Assembly (NCBI RefSeq): GCF_030253575.1
Contig: NC_080569.1
Location: 14,064,001 to 14,128,000, forward strand
Source of the DNA: Rhododendron vialii
Lineage: Eukaryota > Streptophyta > Magnoliopsida > Ericales > Ericaceae
DNA: 64,000 nt
Reading direction: 5' to 3'
Shown here piece by piece: positions 46,616-57,100 of this stretch. The position numbers were made by a program, and so were the translations under genes. A model generated the notes under the pieces. The model was not told the DNA's origin, did not search any database, and worked only from the letters and a program-made list of their open reading frames with translations. The first letter of the stretch is position 1. The number at the start of each line of letters is the position of its first letter.

Positions 46616-46915
46616 GCTATGAATGAAATGAGTAGTTTTTGAGTGTTGAATTAAAATAGCCTTTGGCTTGCGAGAAGATATTTCTTCTTGTTAACTCTTA
46701 TCCTTCGGTGGATTCTGATAGGTGGCGAGTTCCCCGTTTTTGTATCTCTTAGGTGGATTCCTTAAGAGTGGTGAGCGGTCCCTAGCCCTGTATCCCTCGT
46801 TAAATCCTCAAGTGGTGTTAATCTGTATCCCGTTGGGTCCCTAACGTAGGTGGTGAGCTTTACCCTTTTATCCCTTTATAATTTTCTTTTCTTCCTTCCA
46901 AATTTCCGTCGTTAG

Positions 46916-46986
46916 AAGTTTTCAGACACACAGTGGGTACAAACACGAAGTAGGATAGGATCACAAAAGAGAGAGAATATTATTAA
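46916..46986 (-). repeat. 71-bp terminal direct repeat, 3' copy of provirus 1
   Basis: This sequence is identical to 53745-53815. On the viral strand it lies about 50 bp downstream of the TATA box, and its last base is the first base of the primer-binding site in the other copy. It gives the integrated genome terminal redundancy. Confidence 0.95.
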
Positions 46987-47034
46987 CTTGCACTATCATG
47001 TGACTAACTTGGTTTACAACGGAGAGAGGCCTGG

Positions 47035-47044
47035 CTATTTATAG
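47035..47044 (-). promoter_or_regulatory. TATA box of provirus 1
   Basis: CTATAAATAG on the - strand, with transcription expected to start about 30 bases further on (near 47005), just before the terminal repeat. It marks the promoter of the viral genomic transcript. Confidence 0.65.
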
Positions 47045-47177
47045 GCAGCCAAGACATCTACTTACATCACTACGTGCATCAGCATACAGTATTACAACAT
47101 AGTTGACAAATACTATTTAAGCCAGGAAAGTAAAAACCTATAAAGCTAAGCCTAAAAAGCCTACAGCAAAAATACAA

Positions 47178-47219
47178 CCTGCTGAGGACTTACGGACACC
47201 TGCTGAGGACTTACGGACA
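47178..47219 (-). promoter_or_regulatory. 21-bp tandem duplication upstream of the viral TATA box
   Basis: CCTGCTGAGGACTTACGGACA is present twice in direct succession, beginning about 135 bp upstream of the TATA box on the viral strand. Such duplicated short motifs are common in viral enhancers, but activity here is inferred only from position. Confidence 0.5.
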
Positions 47220-47364
47220 ATAAAGTAAGATTACACTATTACACCATTGACAAGTAAACATAAATACAAACATCTGTATAGTAAACACTAATAATTTCAC
47301 CCTTGCCGAAAAAGGCTGAAACTTTATTGTACGCAAAGGGACAGCTGGCTTGAACACATTGGTG

Positions 47365-50300
47365 TTATTCTGATTCACTCTTTCCAGAAGAGTCTTCAGT
47401 CCTGTCTGTGAGGTGATACTGATCTAAAAGATAGCGGATATTTTGGCGCCATTCTTCCGGATAAGTGTCATTGAATTTCCAATTTGCAGACTCATAATGG
47501 AGGAGAGATGAGGGGACCTCTATTAGTGCCAATCCATTAAGAGAACACATTGTTTGGGTCATGACAAGATAATTTCCACTGTTGATCCACAATCCTTGAG
47601 TCACTGGATATGTTGAAAGAAATATAGTGTGATACTCCTTTCGCCAAGTGATAGAACCATCTGGATTAGGGTGACTCCTGTTGTTACGACTTGTCCAGAA
47701 AGCAAACTGGAGATCTTCATCTGGATTGCAGGGGGTGCTTCTGAATTTTTGTTGCCAGAATGATATGCTTCCAAAGAGCAGGAGAAATTTCAGGAAGTAA
47801 TCTTCAGGAGGACGGATCTGACTGAACGCTGCATGTGCCAAGTATACCAAGACGGCTGACTTATTAAAACAGACGCTTATAGTATAGACATCAACTAAAT
47901 ACCATAAGAGAAGATACGCTTCTTTCTTAAAATGAAAGACATTATGGTAAGAGATCTCAAACGGGGTAAGGAAAGGATAGACGGGATGAAAAGGTAGACC
48001 TTTTATGGGACACTCATCAAGACCATATTTAAATATACATAGATGTTGAAGGTTTTGACACATTTGAACACAACGAGAAAGAAGGGTTAACTCTAAAAGA
48101 TAACACTGGAGGTGGACAGGAAAATTCACTGGATGGAAACAGGAAATCATGGGAAAACAACCAGGGACAAAGAAATGTGATTTTGATTTTGAAAACTGGT
48201 TGATTTCTTTTTTGAGTCTAGACAAAAAGTCTGGGAGGACATTTGTTTTTCCTTTTATGTGAACAGCATCAAAACTCCAATTGGAAAACCAATTTGCCCA
48301 TCTGAGTAACTGTGCCTTTGGAAGGTGTTTCTGTTTGAACTTGAGCATGTTGGGAAAGCTCATCATATCAGTCTCAATAAGGAAATGATGACCGATTAGA
48401 TGAAACTCAAACTTTTCAATACTCTTCTTGATTGCCAGAATTTCTTTGTAAGTGGAGTGGTAATGAAGTTCTGCTGTGGAGAAAGCACCACTCTTGTAAC
48501 CACAAATTCTGCGCTTTTGTTCTGTATCTTCTTCCAAAAGAACTGCTCCCCAATACAGATCAGAGGCATCTGTCTGAAGTACTCTCTTCCCATTTGAAGG
48601 TATGGTTAAAGGTGGAAGGGTTTTGGCTAAGGTTTTGAGGTCTTTGATGGCTTTAGTGCAGTGGGTTGACCAGGGAGGAGGAATTTTCTTTAGTAGAGCT
48701 GAGAGAGGGGTACGGTATTGAGCAAGGTTGGGGATGAAATCAGCCATATAGTTAACAATTCCTAGAAATTGCTGAACCTGTTTGACTGTGAGGTTTTCAT
48801 CTGAAAAGTGGTCAAGCTGGGAGGCTATATGAGGTTGGAGAGTATATTGACCTTTAGAGATATGCATCCCTAAAAAATCAATTTCTGGTTGGGCCAAAAG
48901 CATCTTCTTTTCTGAGAGCATAATGCCATGGGTTTGGACAAGGGAATGGAAAGTTTGTAGTAGAACAGCATGGGATTCAATATCTGGGGAGAAGAGTAAG
49001 ATATCATCAATGTAGACAAGAGCTGTGGATAATATAGGAGCAAATACCCGAATCATGGCCTTTTGAAATAAAGATGGAGCTGTTTTAAGACCAAAGGGCA
49101 TGACTGTCCACTGAAAGTGGTGATCTGGAATGCAAAATCCAGTTTTGGGACGATCATCGGGATGAATGCCAAGTTGCCAAAAACCTGCTTTCAAATCAAA
49201 TTTTGAGAAAATCTGAGCTTTAGGCAAGTTTGCAAAAAGAACACTTCTTCGAGGAAGAGGGAACTTATTATCCTGCAAAAAATGATTAAGAGGCTGGTAA
49301 TTGATAACCAGTCGGAGTTTTCCTCTTATCTGCTCTGTCCTTTTGTTTACATAGAATGCTTCACATGCCCACTGAGAGGTTGTGGGTTCAATCAAACTTT
49401 CTGACTGAAGTTGCTGGAGCTCCTGAAGAGCAAGTTGGTAATGTTCTGGGTTCATTCCATGATGTGTGGCTTTGGTGGGGTTAATATCTTCATTTTTCTT
49501 GAAAGGAAGGGAAATGAAGAAATCTGGGTTTTTCCAAAGCGGGTTGGAACATTTGGTGAGGAACTGGGAATGGGTTTCAGCACAAGAGGTTTGGATTATG
49601 GCTTCTTTTATGGAGGAAAAGGTTTTTATGCTGAAAAGGTTTGGTTGAGTGGTCCAGGGTAACAAATAGTTTTTGTATTTCAATCCTTTTTTGAGCCATG
49701 AAACTTTGCTGAGATTTTGGAGGATATCAAAGCCTAACAGTAAATCTTTTCCTGGGAGATCAGAACCATAGACTTGGTGTTTTATGGTGTATCCAGGGAA
49801 AAGTTGAATGATAATAGGCTTACTGATTAGAGAGATGACAAAAGTTTCTCCATTGGCTGCTGTAAAGGGTCGGAAACATGACTGCCAGTAGGACCTGGGA
49901 AGAATTGCTGGGTTGAGGATGGAGGCTGCTGCACCAGTATCAAAGAAAGCGATAACTGGTATGGGTTTTTCATATTTTCCAAGTAAGATCTGGACCTTGG
50001 CTAAAGGTTGAGCTAGCATGATATTTGGAAAACAGAGTGTTTGGATTTCATAGGGGAAGGAATCAGATTCATCAGGGAGATCATCTAGATCATCTGATTC
50101 TGAAGAGGAATCATCAAAAGTGAATGCCAGGACGGCATCATCTGTTGCTTCATCTTCGATGGAAAATAGGGACTCAACATCAGCATCTTCGAGATCACCA
50201 TTAATGAGAGCCAAAGAGTTCATCATCTTGTCTCTAGCTGCTTTGTTGGGACACTGTTTCGCATAGTGCCCTTTCTTTCCACATATGTAGCAGCGATCAG

Positions 50301-52908
50301 ACTTTCGCTGTCCTCTGAACTTTTTCTTCTTAAAGAATTTCCATTTCTTCTTTCGTGAGAACTTGCGAGACTTGAAGGACTTGGGGAACCTGCCAGGAGA
50401 TTGAAACTTCCATTTCTGAAAGTGTTTAGACTTCCGGTGTGAAGGACGGCAAGTGCACTTCTTGTCTTTACACTTTATGGATAAGTCTGGCCGATCACAA
50501 GCTTTGCCAAGAAGTTTTCCTTGTTCTTCAAGAGTTCTGAGGAATTTCTGATGATTGCACAGTTTCTCTAAAGCAATCAAAGAGTGTTGATAAATACCGC
50601 CAAGAGAAATTGAGTTCAGCGTTAATCCTTTTGTCTGGAGGAGCCTTGTTGTCTCATTTCCCAATGGTTCAGGAAGGGAATTGAGAAAAGCTTGCTTGAG
50701 ATTAACATCATCCATTCCGTTGAGAAGATAAAATCTCTGAGACATACGGTCATAGTGAGTCTCAAGATCTTTCCGTTTGAATGAACAGCATCTCATGCTG
50801 AGGTATTCTTCTCGAACGAATTCCTTGGTGTTGTTGTGGTCTCCAAGAAACTCAGTATGGAGGACTGAAATAAATTGGTCAAGTGTTGGCAGCTGCTTGA
50901 GTTGTAGCTGTCGGTATTCACCGAGAGCTAAGAACCATTGACGGAGACGGCCAAGAAATTTTGCTGTACACTTAGTAATGACATTACTTAGTGTAGCATT
51001 TGGAGAAAGCATAGCTGCAGTACACCAGGCATGAATCTCATAGAGTTTATCCAACCATTTTGAGGGGGGAATGGTATCAAAAGAGAAACCTTGGGTATGG
51101 ATATTGGCATGGGAGAAGGAATCAAAGGTTGGAATTTCTGGAGGTGTTTCAAACTCAGGATCCTCTTCAATGATAGGAGGGTCCTCAACATCCTCTTCTG
51201 GGTTTTCAGGGTTCATCATGAAAACATGAGGAGTCGGTATAGAATCAGTAGATTCAATATCTGAATCAGATTCGATGGTTGGTTCGGGAGATGGGGTTTC
51301 AGGCATGGTGGCTAGGGTATGTAGCAAGGTGGAGATTGGATTGTTAGAAGGACTAACAACTGGCTGGACCATTAATTGAGGTGCTTTGGAATTTGGGTTA
51401 GATGGTGGATCTGTTGGTCTAGAAGAAGTGGAGGTAACCGGTGCTGTAGTAGAGGTGGATGGTGGAGATATGACAACTGGAGGTTGGGTAGGTTTTATCT
51501 GGGGCTTTGGGAAAGGAAGTTTTGGTGGAGATGGTCTTTTTGGTGGAGGAAGGAAAGCCGACGGGCTTCCAAAGAGACTGGAGCTTGAATCACCAAATAT
51601 TGAGGTAGGGTTTAAAGGTAAGGGTTGAGACATTTGAGGATACCCAGAGAAACTTTGTTGGGGATAAGTTGAGAACATATCAAATGGATTTTTCTGTTGA
51701 GAATACTGCTGAGCCTGGAGTGAGTGAAGCTGGTTCTTGAGATGCTTCATTTCAGCATCCTTTTGGGAAAAAGCTGCTGAAAATGCTTGGTTGGCATAAG
51801 CCATCTGAAGGAGTTCCTGGTGAACATGTTGGATTTTCTGCTGCAAATCTCTGATAAGAAGTTCTAATGTTGACAACTTCTTATGGACAACATTTTCCAA
51901 ATTTTGCTGAGAGTTAGCAATTCTTTGGAGAATTTGATTTTGTGCTAGAGAATTTGCTGATTGCCAATTTATGGCTGCTTCTGCTGCTGATACTGCTTTA
52001 GTACTACCATCAGGGTGAATGGTAGTTGAATCAAGAATCTTATGACGGTGAGTGGTTCTTTCTTGAGGGTTATGATATTCCAATGGAGGAAAATCTGCAT
52101 CAGTGAAAGATGGGGATGAGGTGAACATGAAACAACCACTGGGTTGAGCTGAAGGGTCATTTTTGGATGGTAACTTTGGAGAAGGTGGAGATTTACAAGG
52201 TATAGGAGTTGACTGGGGTGACTGAGGACAAATGGGACAAGGATTGTCAGACTCATCATTGTCATCTAGAAAACTTTCTTCGGAACATTCATCACAGTTA
52301 CAGGCATCAAAGTAACAATGACCTGTTTCTGGGTGCTTGAAATAGAAGACTGGAAGACCACTAGATTGAAAATATTTAATTGGAGGTTCTGGTTTAGAAC
52401 CATCAACAAACATGTCAATCCTTGAGGGAAAGATGACTGGATTGGTTGCAGGTGAGGCAGACGTTTCTCTTGGGAAAGAAATTTCTACCGTGCCATCGGG
52501 TTTGGTTTCAAAAAGTGGGTTTGAAGATTGGACAGGTATGGGCTGGTGTTGGTTATTCTCAAAAGCTGTAACCCATTTTTCTGGGAGAAGCTTAAGAAGT
52601 TCAGATCTGGAAATTTGTCGGGGTACATGAACACACGAAGCTTGGTGAGGTGCGTTGACAGTTAGGAAAAGGGCTTCATCTGTGGAGGAGGGTAAGGACA
52701 TGTCAAAGGCATGGTTTTGAAGTCGGTAGGCCATTTGGTAGTGAAGGGTTGCAGCATATGTAGTGGAGATTTGGGAGGCACCACCAATTTGGACTTGAAC
52801 TTTTAGAGCTGAGAGCAGATGAGGATCTGCTAGTGGCATGTTGAAGTTGGGGTAAAAGGTAAGATGACAGTTCCAGCATTTAAAGTGGTTTGGACCGTGG
52901 CAATACAT
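47365..52908 (-). pseudogene. pararetroviral polyprotein frame (movement C-part, coat, protease, RT, RNase H)
   Basis: The frame has 1847 codons, but its ATG at 52908 is probably accidental, because movement-protein coding enters from another frame. In order: the rest of the movement domain (to about residue 150), a Cys-rich and Ser/Pro-rich linker, a coat core (about 640-800), a CCHC knuckle (873-886, CYICGKKGHYAKQC) after a Lys/Arg-rich stretch, an aspartic protease (FFDTGA, catalytic Asp 990), RT with YIDD at 1299-1302, RNase H starting near QTDAS (Asp 1447), and a C-terminal extension of about 280 residues of unknown role. The frame from the coat to the end has no stop or frameshift. Together with the upstream fragment this would be one polyprotein, so the locus counts as a pseudogene with a single obvious lesion. 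It is unlikely to yield a functional movement protein. Confidence 0.85.
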
Positions 52909-53396
52909 GCATGCTGATACTTCATAAACCTAGTATCAACCAGAGCAATTCTGGAAGTAATAGGTAAACCTTTTCTGCCATGGAAAGTAACGGCCAATCT
53001 GATTGCTCCAAAGTGAAGATGGGTAAATCCTTGTTGTTGCCAAATGCGAGGCAAGTCAACTGGGATTTCTAGAGGTAAAAGCTGTTCAGCTTCTGTAGCT
53101 GCTATGAAGCACTGATCAAACTTAGAGGCTTGGACATACTCTTTTACTGAGGTTGGACGCTTTGTAGAGAAGAGTTGGGTGACTGTCTTTTTTACAGAGG
53201 TTTGTGGACGGACAAAAGCATTATATGGGTTGAGGAAAGGAAGATCAGTAAGAGGAACCTTACTGTCGTCAGGAAGATACTCAAACTCATAGAGGTACTC
53301 AAGATTAGAAGAAGAAGTAGAATTTCTACTGGTAGATGAACTTGAAGAGACTAGAGAAGATGTGGTAGGGGAATTAGGTGAAAGCCAACGGTTCAT
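52830..53396 (-). pseudogene. N-terminal movement-protein part of provirus 1, frame-broken
   Basis: The ATG at 53396 opens 188 codons. A Ser-rich N-terminus of about 30 residues is followed by a 30K-type movement-protein core with the caulimovirid-like motifs DLPRIWQQQGFTHLHFGAIR and GRKGLPITSRIALVDTR. The similarity then passes into the overlapping frame of the large polyprotein at about 52850-52880, where this frame soon stops. The lesion is a small indel. Movement proteins widen plasmodesmata for virus spread; this one is interrupted. The frame starts about 350 bases after the primer-binding site. Confidence 0.8.
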
Positions 53397-53733
53397 TTAA
53401 GATAAAGGCTCTGGGTCCTTCACTTCCTCATACAATAAATTTTTTCTTTTAACTGTAAAATCTTCAACTAATTTTGATTAACAAAATTTCTGTATACTAG
53501 GGTAGATAAACCGAGACAAACTGCTTTCTCTGAAGCCAAACGTCTCAAGGTACTTTAACCCACTGATACAAGAATTTTTTTCAATCAAAACAGTTAGTGA
53601 AGTTTCTGGTGTGGAAGATCCTTAGAAGGCAACCACAGAGCATACGCTTCAATTTCTTTTTTAGAAAAAATTTACCGTAGTATTGAAAAAGAAGTTCCCA
53701 GAGGAGGGGGTTTAAGCTAGAATGAAAGACATG
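53397..53733 (-). other. leader of provirus 1
   Basis: This non-coding stretch lies between the primer-binding site and the first ATG of the movement frame. It is AT-rich with a few short frames and no obvious long hairpin. At about 340 bp it is short for a caulimovirid leader. Confidence 0.6.
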
Positions 53734-53745
53734 GCTTTGATACCA
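53734..53745 (-). promoter_or_regulatory. tRNA-Met primer-binding site of provirus 1
   Basis: TGGTATCAAAGC on the - strand matches the consensus complementary to initiator tRNA-Met (TGGTATCAGAGC) at 11 of 12 positions. It directly follows the 71-bp repeat and sets the start of minus-strand DNA synthesis. Confidence 0.85.
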
Positions 53746-53815
53746 AGTTTTCAGACACACAGTGGGTACAAACACGAAGTAGGATAGGATCACAAAAGAG
53801 AGAGAATATTATTAA
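53745..53815 (-). repeat. 71-bp terminal direct repeat, 5' copy of provirus 1
   Basis: Identical to 46916-46986. The repeat overlaps the primer-binding site by one base and ends against coat-protein sequence of the second virus at 53816. Confidence 0.95.
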
Positions 53816-54189
53816 GAAAAGGACCGGTTTGGAATCGGGGTAAAAGAAAATCTTTTGGTAAGTCCAAGAAGCCAAAATTCTTCTCTAAAAAGGGCAGGAA
53901 GAGGAAAAAACCCTCCGCACCCCCTAAGAAGGATGCTGCTTCATGCAAATGCTTCATTTGCAATCAGCTAGGTCACTATGCTAATCGTTGTCCCAAACGA
54001 GGAAGCAGTGAACAGGCAAAACTCATCGAAGACTTTGAAGTCTATCCAATCGATGAATATGAACTTGATAGTGATGACACTGTCTACGAGTTCGACCACT
54101 GGACAGATGAGGATACTTCATCTAACTACGAAAGTAGTAATGCCAGTTCCGAGGATCTGATGAACAGACTTGAATGTCTGGACATATAA
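53816..54189 (+). pseudogene. coat-protein C-terminal fragment with CCHC knuckle
   Basis: The open frame, cut off at the left junction, encodes a Lys/Arg-rich stretch, a CCHC zinc knuckle (CFICNQLGHYANRC, about 53950-53991) and an acidic Ser/Asp-rich tail, ending at a TAA at 54187-54189. This is the normal C-terminus of a caulimovirid coat protein, where the knuckle binds viral RNA or DNA. Its N-terminal part is missing here; an N-terminal part of what is presumably the same gene appears on the other strand at 59467-59855. The stop overlaps the polymerase start by 16 bases. Confidence 0.85.
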
Positions 54190-57100
54190 GATACACGGAT
54201 GATGTCACGGAAACAAACCCCGAAGTACTCACAAGGTACAGGGAGTTTTGTTCTCTACGTGATCCCAGAACACCTGGTCATGCTCATTGGAAGGGTAAAA
54301 CCGACCTTGAAGTTATGAACTCAGCCAGGAAACGTGTCTGGTATATAAAACTTCAGGATAGGCCTTTGGCCGGTCAAGAAGCTGAAGTACCTTTAGCTTG
54401 CCATAGTGTCCAAATGGATATCTTACAAAAGCAGCTAGAGTTAAAGCAATTGGAATTGCAAATATTGCAATTACAACTGGAGAATAAAAAGAAAGTGGAA
54501 GATAAACCAATCAAAGAAAAATTGGTTCAACCACCTTCTCCTTCTCTAACAATTGCGCAACCATATCCTTCTGACGATTCTTATGAGGGTGACACCGAAG
54601 AATCTGAATCAGATGAAGAATATGAGTCGTATTTCCCTGAGGAAAACGATAACGAATCTGAGGATACTTCAGAATCGGAACCATCACAGTCAGATGACGA
54701 TTATACGTCTAAATCTGATGATGATGAGGTTGATTTCATAAAAGAAGCTGAACCAGCATTTTCCATAGGAAAAGCTACAGGGGTTCGTTTCTTTGAAACA
54801 ACTATCCACGCTCAAGGACATAATGACTATACAGTCAGTGCTCTTTACGACACTGGATGTACATTAAATCTTGCTCGTGAGGAAGTATTGCCTCCTGAAC
54901 TATGGATTCAGGGTCCAGCTAAGTCTTTGACTTATGCAAATTCGGCAACTTCTACCATTGATCGATGGGCACCAAACGTGCAAGTAACTCTTGGAATCCA
55001 AGTGTTTACTATCGATTTCTGGCAACACAATTTAATGCGATATGAGATTATCATAGGTAACTCATTTTGGTCTTCCAATGGCCCATTAATTGTGTATGAC
55101 GATACAATTATCCTTCGCGATAACAATATTGTTCGTCTTAATAAAAAGCCTACGGAATTTATTCCTCAATGGCTAGCATCAGAAGTAAACGCGCTGAAAA
55201 GTGGTGAATATCACCCTACAAAAGCCGGAATTCAGGAAACTATCACTCACGTGAGACAGTTACTGAATAAAAACTTCTCGAGTAACCCTTTGGCGATGAG
55301 CAACCCTTCTCACCCAAAGTGTAAAATTACTCTCATGCCAAAGGATACCTTGGCAATACGCAATCTTAAAATTCCAATAAGGATAAAACCTTATCCCGCA
55401 TCACCGGATGGAATACGAGATATGCAAGAACATATCAAAGAGGCCATGGACCTTTCTTTAATAAGAAAGAGTACATCTGAATGGTCATCTCCCGCTTTCA
55501 TTATGGTTAACCATAGTGAAGAAAAGCGAGGCAAATCAAGAATGGTCATTGATTATACTAAGTTAAACTTATGTATAATTAAAGACAGCTATAGAATCCC
55601 TAACAAGGATGAGCTATTCTTGAAGCTTAGAAATACTAAGTATTTCTCCAAGATGGATTGTAAGTCCGGATTCTTCCAAGTAAAAATGGAAGAAGACTGC
55701 ATTCATTACACTGCCTTCAGTACTCCCATAGGGACCTACGAATGGTTAGTAATGCCAATGGGATTGGCAAATGCCCCAAGCATCTTTCAAAGAAAAATGG
55801 ACGATGCACTTCAAAACCATATGGATTACTGTATGATATATATTGACGATATTCTTGTTTTTAGCAGAAATGCAGAAGAACACAAGAAGCACCTAATCGC
55901 AGTTGCAGAGACATTGCGAAATGAAGGTATCATCATCAGTGAGAAAAAGGCAGAATTCTTCAAAACCAAAATCGAGTTTCTAGGAATAGAAATCGAAGAC
56001 GGAGAAATAATCCTGCAGCCACACATTCTCACCAAAGTCAGAGACTTTCCAGAACAGATCAGTGACAAGAAGGAACTACAACAATTCCTTGGCATAATCA
56101 ACTATGCTTCGTCAACTTATCTGCCTTTTATAGCTGAGCTACGGAAACCGTTGCAAAACAAGCTTAAGAAAGGAACACCTTGGTCGTGGAATATCCAAGA
56201 CACTGAATGCGTCAGACGCATCAAACAAGAGTGCACAAAAATGCCTACTCTCACTCTGCCCAAGAATGGTGACAAGATACTTGTAACCACAGATGCAAGT
56301 GATATTGGCTGGGCTGGAGCTCTCCAATTCTACCAACTTTTGGAAGATGGAAACTACAGCAAAACCCTTAAAATTGCCAGATACGCAAATGGTACCTGGA
56401 ACGACACTGAGCGAAGATGGAACACCTTCGACAAGGAGCTCAGAGCCATCAAAAATGTTTTGAAAAAATTCAGAATATTTTTATGGAATCCATTTATCCT
56501 ACAAACTGACTCAAAACCAGTTATCGGATTTTTGGAAAAGAAAGAGATTCAAAAAGATCGATCTGACAAACAGATTCGAGATAAGATCTCTATCATGTCA
56601 TACGAAGATCGTATGACCATTCAACATATCTCTGGTGCAAGAAATTTCATCGCAGATGTGTTAACTCGACAATTAGCTGCATCAAACACGAACACAGCAC
56701 ATTGTAGTGAAGAAGATATTTCTAACTCTGCTCATTGTTCAGTTTCAGCTATTGACTCGGAAATGGAAGGTCCCAACCACGAAAAGGAGATCCTCCAGAT
56801 GAAACTTCAGCTAGCCCAGCTCGAAGCTGAAAAAATGAAGTTAATGACTCAAGAGGCTAATAAGCCCATAATAAGTCAAGAGGCTAATAAGCCCAAACTT
56901 CCCCCTCACAGCTATAAACAAGCTGTGGAAGCAACTGCCAAACTTGTGCCATTAGGCCCGAAGAAAGCAGCCCAACAAGCAGCCTCTCGAAAGGCCCAAC
57001 CCTCTCAAAAGGGTATATTCATCCATGAGCCCACTGCTATGGAAATCCAAATGCCCGAGCCCACTGGCAAAGGCAAAAGCCCATTGCAGCCCAAAATGAA

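Larger units (their letters stand above)
45750..46915 (+). mobile_element. probable Ty1/copia-type LTR fragment, invaded by foldback MITEs
   Basis: The interval has the layout of a retrotransposon LTR. A U3-like stretch has a TATA box (CCTATATATAC near 45907). After the inserted MITEs come TTGCGAGAAGATATTTCTTC and two or three copies of a GGTGG-containing pyrimidine-rich motif (TTCGGTGGATTC, TTAGGTGGATTC) resembling R-U5 of plant copia elements. No internal domain or second LTR is present, and the right end is cut by viral sequence at 46916. The left border is uncertain. Confidence 0.45.
46916..53815 (-). mobile_element. endogenous pararetrovirus 1, near full length (single-polyprotein type)
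   Basis: This 6.9-kb block on the - strand has the order expected of an integrated caulimovirid genome: 71-bp repeat, tRNA-Met primer-binding site, leader, movement-protein frame, then one large frame with coat, protease, RT and RNase H regions, a 3' non-coding region with a TATA box, and the 71-bp repeat again. There is no integrase and there are no LTRs. A single fused polyprotein points to a petuvirus- or florendovirus-like lineage; florendoviruses are common as fossils in angiosperms. One frame change separates the movement N-terminus from the rest. The left end abuts an LTR remnant and the right end abuts a second virus. Confidence 0.85.

Noticed and set aside
46916..53815. LTR retrotransposon for provirus 1
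   Set aside because: There is no integrase, the terminal repeats are only 71 bp, a movement protein is present, and the domain order is that of Caulimoviridae.
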